A stretch of DNA of 64,000 bases from NCBI GenBank assembly GCA_007695035.1, contig REEO01000075.1:21333-85332 (forward strand). The letters run 5' to 3'. The position numbers and the translations under genes are program-made. The notes below the pieces were generated by a model, which did not search any database, was not told where the DNA came from, and worked only from the letters and a program-made list of their open reading frames with translations. The stretch's first letter is position 1, and each line of letters starts with the position of its first letter. The DNA comes from Saprospirales bacterium. Its GTDB lineage: Bacteria; Bacteroidota; Bacteroidia; Chitinophagales; Saprospiraceae. Shown here one piece after another: positions 54,441-63,307 of this stretch.

Positions 54441-54580
54441 CCCACCCCCCAATGCTTTGGGGGGGCAAGCGAATAGTCATGGAATAAATCCCGGTCGTAG
54501 AGATGCAATGCCTTGCGTCTCTCACACGCAAATCCTGGTTTGTGGTTTATATCTGTAGATACGCACGGTCGGGCGTATTT
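54441..54580. repeat. Palindromic block related to the 12-kb copy
   Basis: It contains a CCCCCCA/TGGGGGG hairpin (54446-54465), GAGATGCAA/TTGCGTCTC (54500-54521) and ATACGC/GCGTAT (54559-54578). The first and third units also occur at 11991-12152 in reverse order and orientation. Confidence 0.6.
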
Positions 54581-54902
54581 GATCATAAAACTCTCTCAGC
54601 CGAAATCCCGGTATCCTGTCTCCCATGAATTTTATCACCTATTTTCTGATGAATAATTGGTAGCGATATTTTTTGTTACTATCTTGATTAAAACAAGCAG
54701 TTATAATTTTTCACCCAAACCAAAAAGGGTAATCAAATTATCAGTGCGAAAAGATTTTTGCCTGAATCCGGGATGATAGATTTTGAAGCCAATTACAATA
54801 AAAAGTGGCTTTAGGAGCGGACCAATAAGTGGTGGGAATTTTATATCATGCCCGTCAATAATATTTTAGTTGAGTAAATCTTACTAATTTCGCGCCACAA
54901 TT

Positions 54903-55901
54903 ATGAAAGACGACATTTCTGAAATTATACCGGTCCTGAGCCATCCGCGCGATGTGGTGATTCTGTCTCACAGAAATCCCGATGGTGATGCCATTGGATC
55001 CTCTCTTGCTATGAAGATGTACCTCGAATCCAGGGGGCATTTTGTAAAGTGTATTCTCCCGAGCGAGTACCCCGATAATTTTGAGTGGCTGCCTGGTGTG
55101 AAGAATTTTATGATACACGACCTGCAACCGGATGAATGCAATAAAGTGGTCGAAAAAGCTGATTTGTTCCTCTGCCTTGATTTCAATTCACTGGATCGAA
55201 TTGATAAGTTGGGCATGGCGGTGGCTGAGAACAAAACGGCCTTTAAATGGCTTATGGATCATCATTTGGATCCGGAGCCCTTTGCGGATTACTATTACTG
55301 CGACGACAGCGCGAGTTCTACCTGCGAACTGGTTTACCGCTTTATGGATGAAATGGGTGAGAAGGATAAGATAAAAGGTGTGCTGGCTGATTGTATTTAC
55401 ACCGGAATCATTACGGACACCGGTTCTTTCCACCACGCCACCAACCCGGATATATATCGAATGATAGCGGAGATGAAGGATAAAGGCCTTGATGACACCC
55501 GTCTCCAAAACAATATTTTTAACAATCAGTCTGAAAAGCAAATGCGCCTGCTGGGATACTGCCTCGGAAAGCGACTTGTAGTGGATGAAGAAAAATCCAT
55601 TGGCTTGGTGTTCCTCAGCCGGAAGGACTATCAAAAATTCAATATACAGCGCGGAGATACTGAGGGCATCATCAATCATATTTTGAAGATTCGAACCGTT
55701 AAATTAGCGGCCTTTATCACTGCACAACCACGGATCGTTAAACTTTCCCTGCGTTCAAAAGGGGATATTTCCGTTCAGGCTCTAGCCCGGGACCACTTCA
55801 ATGGAGGGGGGCATTTCAACGCATCCGGAGGGTATATGCACGCACCACTCAGTAAGGTGATTGACAAATTTTGGGAGCACGCTGGAGATTATATCAAATA
55901 A
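54903..55901 (+). CDS. DHH-family phosphoesterase (NrnA-like)
   Basis: A 332-aa DHH/DHHA1 protein similar to NrnA, which degrades nano-RNA or pAp. Motifs are VVILSHRNPDGDAIGSSLAM (motif I), LCLDFNSLDRID, the DHH box in LMDHHLDPEPFADYY, TDTGSFHHA, and the C-terminal GGGHFNASGGYM of DHHA1. All metal ligands appear present. It is 30 nt upstream of gldI; the ndk, DHH-phosphoesterase, gldI neighbourhood occurs in other gliding Bacteroidota. Confidence 0.88.
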   Translation: MKDDISEIIPVLSHPRDVVILSHRNPDGDAIGSSLAMKMYLESRGHFVKCILPSEYPDNFEWLPGVKNFMIHDLQPDECNKVVEKADLFLCLDFNSLDRIDKLGMAVAENKTAFKWLMDHHLDPEPFADYYYCDDSASSTCELVYRFMDEMGEKDKIKGVLADCIYTGIITDTGSFHHATNPDIYRMIAEMKDKGLDDTRLQNNIFNNQSEKQMRLLGYCLGKRLVVDEEKSIGLVFLSRKDYQKFNIQRGDTEGIINHILKIRTVKLAAFITAQPRIVKLSLRSKGDISVQALARDHFNGGGHFNASGGYMHAPLSKVIDKFWEHAGDYIK

Positions 55902-55931
55902 CCTTTATTTAATATATATAAATATTTAATT

Positions 55932-56837
55932 ATGAAATGGATAAATTGGACCATTATATTTTTTGCAACAGTGATATTTACAGCTTGTGGTGAACTGCCT
56001 GACAGAGGTGGTGCCGAGGTAATTGAGACCGAAGGTGGTTTTGAGATGGTATGGCACAAGCAGGGCGAAGGGGCTGCACCCAATCCCGGCGATTATGTTT
56101 ACTTTCACCGCGTGGTGACCATTGGTGATTCCGTGGTACACGATTCCAGGAGATCGGGAGATATGCCGGTTATTGAAATGCCTCCCCAAGACGATGAGGA
56201 AGCTCAAAGCCAACCTGAACTCAACGCACTTCACCTGATGGGCGAGGGCGACAGCGCCACTGTTATGATGCCCAGCAATGAAATGCTTATGGAGGGCTTT
56301 GGCCTTGCTGAAGATGAGACCCTGGATTTCAATATTAAAGTGCATGACATCGTGAGTCCTGCAGCTTTCCAGGAGCGCATGTTGGAGCAGCAGAAAGAGC
56401 AGGAACAACAGAGATTGAAACTCGCTGAGCGAGAAGGAGAAGTGGCTGAACTAGCCGCTGAGATTCTCAGTGATTATAAGGCTGGCAATCTGCAGGATCA
56501 GATAGTTGAAACGGAATCGGGTCTTAGGTACATTGTGCATGAAGAGGGTAGTGGCGATCAATTTACTCGCGGAGATGTGGCAGACGTGCATTACTACGGT
56601 CTTTTGGTAGAAGATGGCTCCATGTTTGACAACTCCTTCGGAAGGGGCGCAACATTTAATTTAAATGTGGGCGTTGGAATGGTCATTCAGGGTTGGGATG
56701 AGGCCCTGATGAAATTGAGAAAGGGAGCTGTGGCCACGCTTTTTATCCCGCATCAACTCGCCTATGGTGAGGCTGGACAGCCACCTGTTATTCCCGAGCG
56801 CGCTGAACTCATGTTTTACATCGAGGTACAGGAGTAA
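55932..56837 (+). CDS. gldI: Gliding-motility peptidyl-prolyl isomerase GldI-like (FKBP lipoprotein)
   Basis: A 301-aa lipoprotein (lipobox FTAC, Cys19) with two FKBP-like halves. The N-terminal half (about 25-145) is degenerate. The C-terminal half (about 190-300) has GDVADVHYYGLLVEDGSMFDNS and VIQGWDEALMKLRKGAVATLFIP, which contain the usual active-site aromatic residues. It should assist folding of exported proteins in the periplasm. Two tandem FKBP domains, the lipid anchor and the DHH neighbour suggest GldI, a protein required for gliding and T9SS function, but other FkpA-like roles are possible. Confidence 0.78.
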   Translation: MKWINWTIIFFATVIFTACGELPDRGGAEVIETEGGFEMVWHKQGEGAAPNPGDYVYFHRVVTIGDSVVHDSRRSGDMPVIEMPPQDDEEAQSQPELNALHLMGEGDSATVMMPSNEMLMEGFGLAEDETLDFNIKVHDIVSPAAFQERMLEQQKEQEQQRLKLAEREGEVAELAAEILSDYKAGNLQDQIVETESGLRYIVHEEGSGDQFTRGDVADVHYYGLLVEDGSMFDNSFGRGATFNLNVGVGMVIQGWDEALMKLRKGAVATLFIPHQLAYGEAGQPPVIPERAELMFYIEVQE

Positions 56838-56895
56838 TCCCGTTTGGTGAGAATTTTTGATAAAAATATTTTGTTGAACTTATTAAAAAACAGCC

Positions 56896-57985
56896 ATGAC
56901 CGCTGATCAACTGAATGAACTGCGCAAAAAATTGCTGCTCTTAAGGAGGTATCTTTAAAGTAGATGAGCGCAAACAACAGATAGAAGACAAGGAAATGAC
57001 GGCTTCGGATCCCAAATTCTGGGAGGATCCTCAGGGTGCTGAGGAGTTGCTGAAAGAGTTGAAGTCATTGAAACAATGGATCAAAGGATATCACCAGGCG
57101 GAGGAAGCTGTGGAAGATGTCGAGGTACTCTATGAGTTTTTGAAGGAAGGCGAGGGAGACGAAGCCGATCTCGAAGTCAAATACAATCGTGCCCTTGAGA
57201 AGCTCGAAGACCTTGAATTCAAGGCTACACTTAGCAGACCAGAGGACGAACTCGGATGCATTCTGGAGATTAATGCAGGTGCCGGAGGAACAGAGGCCTG
57301 TGACTGGGCCGCTATGCTTCAGCGTATGTACACCATGTACGCTGAGAAGAACGGCTTTAAAGTCAGTGTGTTGAATCACGTTGCGGGCGATGTGGCAGGA
57401 ATCAAAAGTGTTGAACTGGAGATTACCGGAGACTATGCCTATGGTATGCTCAAGGGTGAAAATGGGGTGCACCGACTGGTTCGCGTGAGTCCCTTCAATG
57501 CCCAGGGGAAGCGGATGACCTCCTTCGCCAGTGTGTTTGTGCACCCCCTGGCCGACGACAGCATCGAAATCGAAGTCAATCCCGCAGATATCGAGTGGGA
57601 TACCTTTCGATCGAGCGGTGCGGGTGGACAGCACGTCAACAAAACTGAATCAGCCGTACGACTCCGTCACCTTCCCTCCGGTATTGTAGTGGAGTGCCAG
57701 GAGGAGCGGTCCCAGCATCTTAACAGAGAGAAAGCCATGAAGATGTTGAAATCCAGAATGCTCCAAAAAGAGTTGGAGCGACAAATGGAGGAAAAGGACA
57801 AGTTGGAGGCAGAAAAGATGAAAAACGAGTGGGGCTCCCAGATCAGATCCTATGTCCTGGACGACAAAAGAGTTAAGGACCATCGCACCAATTATCAGAC
57901 TTCCAATACCGATGCAGTGCTGGACGGCGATATATACCCGTTTCTCAAAACTTATTTGCTGAAAACCGAAGCGGCTGGAGTTTGA
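56896..57985 (+). CDS. prfB: Peptide chain release factor 2 with programmed +1 frameshift
   Basis: RF2 ends translation at UGA and UAA. The zero frame starts at ATG 56896 and stops at TAA 56956-56958 after 20 codons. The +1 frame from 56957 continues to 57985, giving about 362 aa, normal for RF2. The site has all the parts of the known RF2 frameshift: AGGAGG (internal Shine-Dalgarno, 56944-56949), TAT, slippery CTT (56953-56955) and a stop. Here the stop is TAA rather than the usual TGA. RF2 identity is set by SPF in [12 protein letters not shown] and GGQ in [14 protein letters not shown]. Annotators who ignore the shift would start it at 56996. Confidence 0.95.
56944..56959 (+). promoter_or_regulatory. 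RF2 programmed frameshift site, AGGAGG-TAT-CTT-TAA-A
   Basis: The internal Shine-Dalgarno AGGAGG, a 3-nt spacer, the slippery CTT and the in-frame stop TAA lie in the spacing known from E. coli prfB. In the +1 frame the next codons read AAA GTA GAT GAG, joining directly to the RF2 body. Confidence 0.85.
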
Positions 57986-58121
57986 TCCAATTAATTTTAA
58001 GATCCCGCAGAATTGGATGAAGGAAAATGTCCAAATTTTTAACCGCAGGTTTGGATAATTGTGAATTTAGGGGAACCTTTGCGGCCGCTAATGCATTGTA
58101 ATTGTAGTTCTTTGAAAGACT

Positions 58122-58498
58122 GGGGCTGAACTGGAATCGACAGGAAAGATCATTGAGTAGTAAGCATGTCGGAGCATGTTGGATCACTCCGTAACAAATG
58201 TCCTTCAACCAACTTTAAATGGCAAGTCTAACTTCGCCATGGCTGCCTGATCTAACTAGATCACAAAGCCATTGTGCCGCAGCATCTGATGCCTGATACA
58301 CGATCTGCCGCACATCATCAAAACTTCAGGCTGGCTAAAATGGCGCTCTGACATTTTAGTGAGAACTTAAGAGATAAGGAATTGGCATGAGTCTGTTATC
58401 ACACTCCCCCAATTCCCGACAATCCCGAGCGATAACTAAGCATGAAGAAAGCTGCTGAATACTTTGTCTGGACCGGGGTTCGACTCCCCGCAGCTCCA
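58122..58498 (+). ncRNA. ssrA: Transfer-messenger RNA (one-piece)
   Basis: The 5' end GGGGCTG pairs with the 3' CAGCTCC (one G-U) to form the tRNA acceptor stem. The 3' part has the T-arm GGGGTTCGACTCCCC and discriminator A58498; CCA is not encoded. The tag frame reads GKSNFAMAA and then TGA (58221-58250), with the hydrophobic AMAA ending recognised by ClpXP-type proteases. Length is about 377 nt. tmRNA rescues stalled ribosomes with SmpB. It lies 136 nt after prfB on the same strand and is followed by a weak terminator. Confidence 0.95.
58221..58250 (+). other. tmRNA tag-peptide reading frame
   Basis: GGC AAG TCT AAC TTC GCC ATG GCT GCC TGA encodes GKSNFAMAA and stops in-frame. It occupies the position expected for the resume codon region of tmRNA, and the ending AMAA fits known tags. 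Confidence 0.88.
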
Positions 58499-58508
58499 CT
58501 GTTTTTAT

Positions 58509-58530
58509 ATGGGCAATTTCGCCCGTTTTT
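58509..58530 (+). terminator. Intrinsic terminator of ssrA
   Basis: ATGGGC pairs with GCCCGT (one T-G) around AATTTC, followed by a short T run, beginning 11 nt after the tmRNA 3' end. Confidence 0.6.
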
Positions 58531-58818
58531 ACCTCATTCTATTTATTGAGATTCTGAGTAAAATCCAGATCCTGGTAATTCCTTTCACCCGGGGGAATGA
58601 CCTCATTCTTACCTTGGGACAACCTTAATTAGTAGAAATAAAAGCGTCAATTGCCCGGATACCCGCTGTACAACTTGTATACACTTCTGGTATATCTGGC
58701 ATTCAATTCATAGTTACCCCAACCTTTCCACCTGGCTATTAAAATTTTTTCATAGCAAGAGTTAAATTCGTTTTCCACCCATTTTTCTCCCCTTGTCCGC
58801 ACTTTGCGCTTCATTCCC

Positions 58819-58826
58819 TACATTTG
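58819..58826 (+). promoter_or_regulatory. -7 box for the nucleotidyltransferase gene (TACATTTG)
   Basis: TACATTTG fits TAnnTTTG, 20 nt before the start codon. A TTG at 58793-58795 is 23 nt upstream. Confidence 0.45.
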
Positions 58827-58846
58827 CACCCTAAAACATTATTTAC

Positions 58847-59716
58847 ATGGGTGCAACACTGGTTGTTTTGGCTGCGGGAATGGGCAGCAGATACGGAGGG
58901 TTGAAACAATTGGACCGCTTTGGTCCGCAGAGGAAAACCATTATGGATTACTCCATTCAGGATGCCATCGGTGCGGGATTCGACTGCATTGTCTTTGTGA
59001 TCCGCGAGGAGTTTGAATCTCAATTCAGGGCGCAGACCTCGTCGCGCTACGAAAATGAGGTTGATGTCCGACTGGTACATCAGAAAATGGAGGTGGAGGG
59101 TCTCCTGGTCAACCGAGAAAAACCCTGGGGAACGGGTCATGCGGTTCTGTGTGCAGAGCCGGCCACTGAACAGCCCTTTGCCGTGATCAATGCAGATGAC
59201 TTTTATGGCAGAAAATCCTTTCACCTGGCTTCCCAATTTTTAAATCAAAAGGCCTCGTCCGACCTCTACGGTATGGTGGGGTATATACTATCCAATACGC
59301 TATCGCCCCACGGCAGTGTCTCCCGGGGCATTTGCACAGTGGGCAGCGACAACAAACTGGTGACGGTCAGAGAGCATACCGGCATCCGGAGCAAAGGCGG
59401 GGTCGTTTTGGGGGATTTTGAAGGAAAGGAGGTTCAATTACCCCCTGACAGCATAGTGTCCATGAATCTGTGGATGTTTCACCCTTCCGTTTTTGCCCCT
59501 CTCAGAGAGGCATTCATGGCATTTGCCCGCGAAAATACAGCCCACCCCAAAGCAGAGTTTTACCTGCCCTTTTTTGTAGATGAGCGCCTGAAAAGCGGAG
59601 CGACGGAAGTCGAAGTGCTAACCTCGCCTGATCGCTGGTATGGCGTGACTTTTAAAGAAGATAGACAGAGAGTTAACCGGGCACTGGAAAAAATGCACGA
59701 GGAGGGAGTGTATTGA
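58847..59716 (+). CDS. Sugar-1-phosphate nucleotidyltransferase-family protein
   Basis: A 289-aa Rossmann-type NTP transferase. The nucleotide-binding signature is VVLAAGMGSRYGGLKQLDRFGP (usually LAAGxGxR...K), followed by KPWGTGHAVL and VINADDFYG, the metal/sugar Asp pair. The family makes NDP-sugars from sugar-1-phosphates and NTPs for glycan synthesis. Specificity is not visible. It converges on trkH with a 21-nt gap. Confidence 0.82.
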   Translation: MGATLVVLAAGMGSRYGGLKQLDRFGPQRKTIMDYSIQDAIGAGFDCIVFVIREEFESQFRAQTSSRYENEVDVRLVHQKMEVEGLLVNREKPWGTGHAVLCAEPATEQPFAVINADDFYGRKSFHLASQFLNQKASSDLYGMVGYILSNTLSPHGSVSRGICTVGSDNKLVTVREHTGIRSKGGVVLGDFEGKEVQLPPDSIVSMNLWMFHPSVFAPLREAFMAFARENTAHPKAEFYLPFFVDERLKSGATEVEVLTSPDRWYGVTFKEDRQRVNRALEKMHEEGVY

Positions 59717-59737
59717 GAAACGGGTGAAAGTTACCAA

Positions 59738-61195
59738 TCAATTCCTCCTCCAAAAATAAGGCGTAAAAATAACGAGGACAGTAAAGAGTTCCAACCTTCC
59801 CAGCAGCATGTAGAAGGCCAGAAACACTTTTACAGCTCCGGGAAAATGGGCGTAGTTGTCTGCCGGGCCTGCGGATCCGAGTGCCGGGCCAATGTTGTTT
59901 ATTGCTGAGCCCACAATGCCAAAATTGGTCTGGAAGTCAATACCAAAAAAGGAGATAAAAATGATCCCAAAGACCAGCAAGAAAATGTGTATGAGTAGGA
60001 AAATGATGATGTTGGTCATGGTTTTTCCCTTGACTGTCTTACCGTTCAATTTGACGGGGATAATTGCGCGGGGATGGATGATGCGCTTGAATTCCAATAC
60101 GGTATTTTTCAAGAAAAGGATATGCCTCATGAGTTTAATACTACCACTGGTTGAACCTGAGCAGGCACCGGAAAAAAACATGATGAAAAAAATCATGGTC
60201 AATGCAGGTGTCCATGCCGTGTAGTCTGCGGTGGCGTATCCTGTGGTCGTCAAAATCGAAGTCACCTGAAAGAGCGCATCGCGGAATGTTTTTTCCAGCC
60301 CTGATGAGTTGTGGTTGAGGAGCATGAGCAGAATGAAAACCAGTGCGGTCAAGCCCACCAACATTGCGGCATACCACCTGACTTCCTCGTCCCGGACAAA
60401 CCTTTTAAGTTTGCCGGAAAACCCCATGTAGAGCACGGAGTAGTTGACGCCCGAAAGAATCATAAACAAAATGATTGGATATTGGATGGCTGGGAGGTCC
60501 CAGTAACCAACAGAGTCATTTTTTGTGGAAAATCCACCGGTGGCCAAGGTGGTGTAGGCGTGGTTGATGGCATCGTACCAGCCCATGCCTGCAAGCCACA
60601 AAATGCCGAACAATGCCGCGGTCATTCCGAGATAGATGATCCAAAGCCACTTGGCTATTTCCTTCACCCTAGGATGGATACGGTCTGCCAAATTTCCTGA
60701 GTTTTCCGCTACGAATAACTCGGCACCACCCATTCCCAACATGGGAAAAATGGCCAGTCCCAGTAGGATGATACCCATGCCGCCTATCCATTGGGTCATG
60801 CTCCGCCAGTAGAGGAGTCCCTCAGGCATGGATTCAATGTCCTCCATAATGGTCGCGCCGGTGGTGGTAATTCCGGAAACGGCCTCGAAAATGATGTCCG
60901 CCCATGAGTCCAAAGTGCCCGTCAGTACATACGGTAGAGTGGAAGCTAGTGACATCATCACCCAGGTGAAAAATACACTGAAATAGGCCTCCCTTCTCGT
61001 CAGTGTTCCCGCTGTGCTGAACTTGTAATACCAGAGGCTGGCACCCACTGCAATTGTGATGACGGAAGACCCGATCAGGGCCCAGTGGTCACCGCTCTCC
61101 ATGACTAAACTCACCGGCACACCGGTTGCCATCAGCATACCCATAATGATGAGCGTGACACCTGAAAAATTTGATATGTGCTCAAACTGAATCAC
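59738..61195 (-). CDS. trkH: Trk-type potassium uptake channel TrkH
   Basis: A 485-aa membrane protein of the SKT family with about ten helices arranged as pore repeats. Selectivity-loop-like Gly segments are visible: FEAVSGITTTGATIMEDIE, TTLATGGFSTKND, TSILTTTGYATADY and GSAINNIGPALGS. It should form the potassium-conducting subunit in the inner membrane. Its ATG overlaps the trkA stop by 4 nt, so the two are translationally coupled. Confidence 0.93.
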   Translation of the reverse strand: MIQFEHISNFSGVTLIIMGMLMATGVPVSLVMESGDHWALIGSSVITIAVGASLWYYKFSTAGTLTRREAYFSVFFTWVMMSLASTLPYVLTGTLDSWADIIFEAVSGITTTGATIMEDIESMPEGLLYWRSMTQWIGGMGIILLGLAIFPMLGMGGAELFVAENSGNLADRIHPRVKEIAKWLWIIYLGMTAALFGILWLAGMGWYDAINHAYTTLATGGFSTKNDSVGYWDLPAIQYPIILFMILSGVNYSVLYMGFSGKLKRFVRDEEVRWYAAMLVGLTALVFILLMLLNHNSSGLEKTFRDALFQVTSILTTTGYATADYTAWTPALTMIFFIMFFSGACSGSTSGSIKLMRHILFLKNTVLEFKRIIHPRAIIPVKLNGKTVKGKTMTNIIIFLLIHIFLLVFGIIFISFFGIDFQTNFGIVGSAINNIGPALGSAGPADNYAHFPGAVKVFLAFYMLLGRLELFTVLVIFTPYFWRRN

Positions 61196-62532
61196 TTGAA
61201 CAATCCTTCCAATTGGCTAATAGAATCCGGCATCGCAAAAATAATCACCCGGTCGTCTTTTCTAAGGAATACATCGGGGGCCGGGAATATGACTTCCTGC
61301 CCGCGAATGATGGTTCCTATCACGGAGGTTTTTGGTAAACCTATCTTGTTCAAAGGCTTTTTGGTCAAATTACTTTCTTTGTACACGGCAAATTCGATGA
61401 TCTCGCCCTCCAGTCCGTGCAGTCCCGTTATCGCAACTATTTTTCCCTTTCGGACGTAGCGAAATATGTTGTTGGCTGCTATAAGTTTTTTGTTGATGAT
61501 GGTATCGATTCCGATGTTTTGAGAAATTCTGGTGTAGTCCATGCTGTCAACCAGGGCTATGGTTTTGTACACGCCGGAGTTTTTCGCCAAAAGACTGGTG
61601 AGGACGTTGACCTGGGTTTCATTGGTTACAGAGATAAAGGCATCCATGTTTTCCAGACCCTCTTCCCTGAGTTGGTCCATTTTGGTTTGGCTGCACTTAA
61701 CGACCAGCACATCCTTGAGATTGTTAGCAAGCCATTTGCAGCGGTCTTCATCGCTATCGATGAGGGTCACGGAATAATCCCTTTGCAGCATCTCGGCGGT
61801 ATCGTAACCCAGGTCACTGCCGCCGTTTATCATTACCGTGCGGATGGTTTTTTCCTCCAGACCCACAATTTTGATGATTTCATTGATCTCGGCTTTTCTC
61901 ACTATGAAAAAAATCTGATCCCCGCGCCTCATGATCATCTGCGGCTCCGGAATAAGGGCGTCGTTTTTTCGCAGAATAGCTATAGGCCTAAAGTGTATAT
62001 GAGGGCTTCCTCGCTCTACCTCATCAATGGTATGGTTGGCAATGGGCGAATTGCTTTTTATAGTGAGGCCGATCAGGGATACAAGCCCATCGTCAAAGTC
62101 AAAGAAATCGGTAACAGCACCTCTTCCGATCAACCGCTTTATTTCTTTGGCTGCCAATTGATTGGGAGAGATGACGGAGTCTATTCCCAACTCTTTGAAG
62201 TTTTCCAGACTTCCTGGGCGGAGGTATTCCTGGTTGTGTACACGCGCGACCGTTTGTTTGGCTCCCGTTTTTTTGGCGATCATGGCGGTGAGTAAATTTG
62301 TTTTCTCGCTCGTGGTCATGGCCAGGACCAGATCCGATCTGTGAGCCCCTGCTCTGTCAAGCACAGACCTCATCGAAGAGTCGCCCTGCATGGTGCGGAC
62401 GTCCAAATGGGTTGCAGCGTAGTCCAATACCTCCTGATCAATGTCGATAAGCGTTATATTCTGTCGCTCATAGGACAATAATTGAGCAAGGTGGAATCCA
62501 ATCTCTCCCGCTCCTGCAATGACAATTTTCAT
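61192..62532 (-). CDS. trkA: Trk potassium uptake regulatory NAD-binding protein TrkA
   Basis: TrkA is the cytoplasmic gating ring of TrkH. The 446-aa protein has two RCK repeats. The first starts MKIVIAGAGEIGFHLAQLL, a GxGxxG NAD site, and the second starts RTVMINGGSDLGYDTAEML near residue 230, where the GxGxxG pattern is altered to GGSDLG. Each repeat ends in a TrkA-C domain (for example GLPKTSVIGTIIRGQEVIFPAPD). The gene precedes trkH on the minus strand. Confidence 0.93.
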   Translation of the reverse strand: MKIVIAGAGEIGFHLAQLLSYERQNITLIDIDQEVLDYAATHLDVRTMQGDSSMRSVLDRAGAHRSDLVLAMTTSEKTNLLTAMIAKKTGAKQTVARVHNQEYLRPGSLENFKELGIDSVISPNQLAAKEIKRLIGRGAVTDFFDFDDGLVSLIGLTIKSNSPIANHTIDEVERGSPHIHFRPIAILRKNDALIPEPQMIMRRGDQIFFIVRKAEINEIIKIVGLEEKTIRTVMINGGSDLGYDTAEMLQRDYSVTLIDSDEDRCKWLANNLKDVLVVKCSQTKMDQLREEGLENMDAFISVTNETQVNVLTSLLAKNSGVYKTIALVDSMDYTRISQNIGIDTIINKKLIAANNIFRYVRKGKIVAITGLHGLEGEIIEFAVYKESNLTKKPLNKIGLPKTSVIGTIIRGQEVIFPAPDVFLRKDDRVIIFAMPDSISQLEGLFK

Positions 62533-62837
62533 CGGTTTATTCTTTTGATCAAGCCGGATCCTTAAAGACTGATGTGCAATGATAAGGTATTTTACAGGAA
62601 TTCTACTCTCTCGACATGGAAATGTAAGAGAAATTCACCTTTTTCACACATTGGTTCAGGTCGCTGTTTTGTAATATTCGGTAAACCAATTGACCTGGTG
62701 GGGTGTTACAATTATTTGGCAATCAATGCCAAAGTAGATCTAAGGGTGCAGACCGGTTGAAAGTGATTTGGCTGGTCTTATTTTTAATCCCAATGATAGT
62801 TCCTTAATTATTGGCTGATCGCTACAAAATTTAATTG
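62533..62837. other. Intergenic region between trkA and the phosphatase gene
   Basis: This 305-bp gap between divergent genes shows no consensus promoter, repeat or credible ORF. Confidence 0.4.
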
Positions 62838-63305
62838 ATGAAAATACTAATGGTTTGCCTTGGAAATATTTGCAGATCTCCCCTTGCCGAGGGGATTATG
62901 AAGGAAAAAGTCAGGGAAAATAACCTGGAGTGGGACGTCTCCTCAGCGGGCACTTCGTCTTATCACATCGGTGAGAGTCCCGACCCCAGGTCGGTCAAAA
63001 TGGCCGAGAGCCGAGGCCTGGACATCACGGATCAACGCGCCATGCAATTCCAGCGAAAACACTTTGAGGAGTACGATCTGATTTACGCCATGGACCGCGC
63101 CAATCTCGAGAATATCTACAATCTGGCCACAAAGGAAAGCGACCGTGAAAAGGTGAAAATGATCATGGAGGAGTCCTCTACCCGGGAGCCGGAAGACATT
63201 CCTGATCCATACTGGAACAATCAATTCACAAAGGTTTACGACATGCTCGATGATGCCTGCGAACAAATCGTTTTAAAATACTCAAACCACAATAAAAATC
63301 AGTAG
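62838..63305 (+). CDS. Low-molecular-weight protein tyrosine phosphatase
   Basis: A 155-aa phosphatase of the LMW-PTP/arsenate-reductase fold. The catalytic P-loop CLGNICRSP (C-x5-R-S) is near the N-terminus and the general acid is in IPDPYW. A TTG at 62835 opens the frame one codon earlier, but the ATG at 62838 gives the family's normal start (MKILMVCLGNICRS). It is 2 nt upstream of ferritin and probably co-transcribed with it. The substrate (phosphotyrosine on exopolysaccharide kinases or other) is unknown. Confidence 0.92.
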   Translation: MKILMVCLGNICRSPLAEGIMKEKVRENNLEWDVSSAGTSSYHIGESPDPRSVKMAESRGLDITDQRAMQFQRKHFEEYDLIYAMDRANLENIYNLATKESDREKVKMIMEESSTREPEDIPDPYWNNQFTKVYDMLDDACEQIVLKYSNHNKNQ

Positions 63306-63307
63306 TT

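Larger units (their letters stand above)
54307..54902. other. Intergenic repeat region between ndk and nrnA
   Basis: This 596-bp gap contains the ndk -7 box, one copy of a 52-bp repeat that recurs at the right edge of the window (54340-54391), a tandem AAAGTATGGAAAGT pair (about 54403-54433) and a palindrome block (54441-54580). A frame of 81 codons on the minus strand is only the translation of repeat DNA. The AT-rich right half shows nothing else. Confidence 0.6.
58499..58846. other. Intergenic region after ssrA
   Basis: This 348-bp gap contains the tmRNA terminator (58509-58530) and, near its right end, the -7 box TACATTTG for the nucleotidyltransferase gene. Nothing else is supported. 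Confidence 0.5.

Noticed and set aside
54341..54586. 81-codon minus-strand frame upstream of ndk.
   Set aside because: It is the translation of the 52-bp repeat and the palindrome block; no protein features.
58091..58121. Consensus promoter immediately upstream of ssrA.
   Set aside because: The nearest box (GTTCTTTG) has two mismatches and no TTG at the proper distance.
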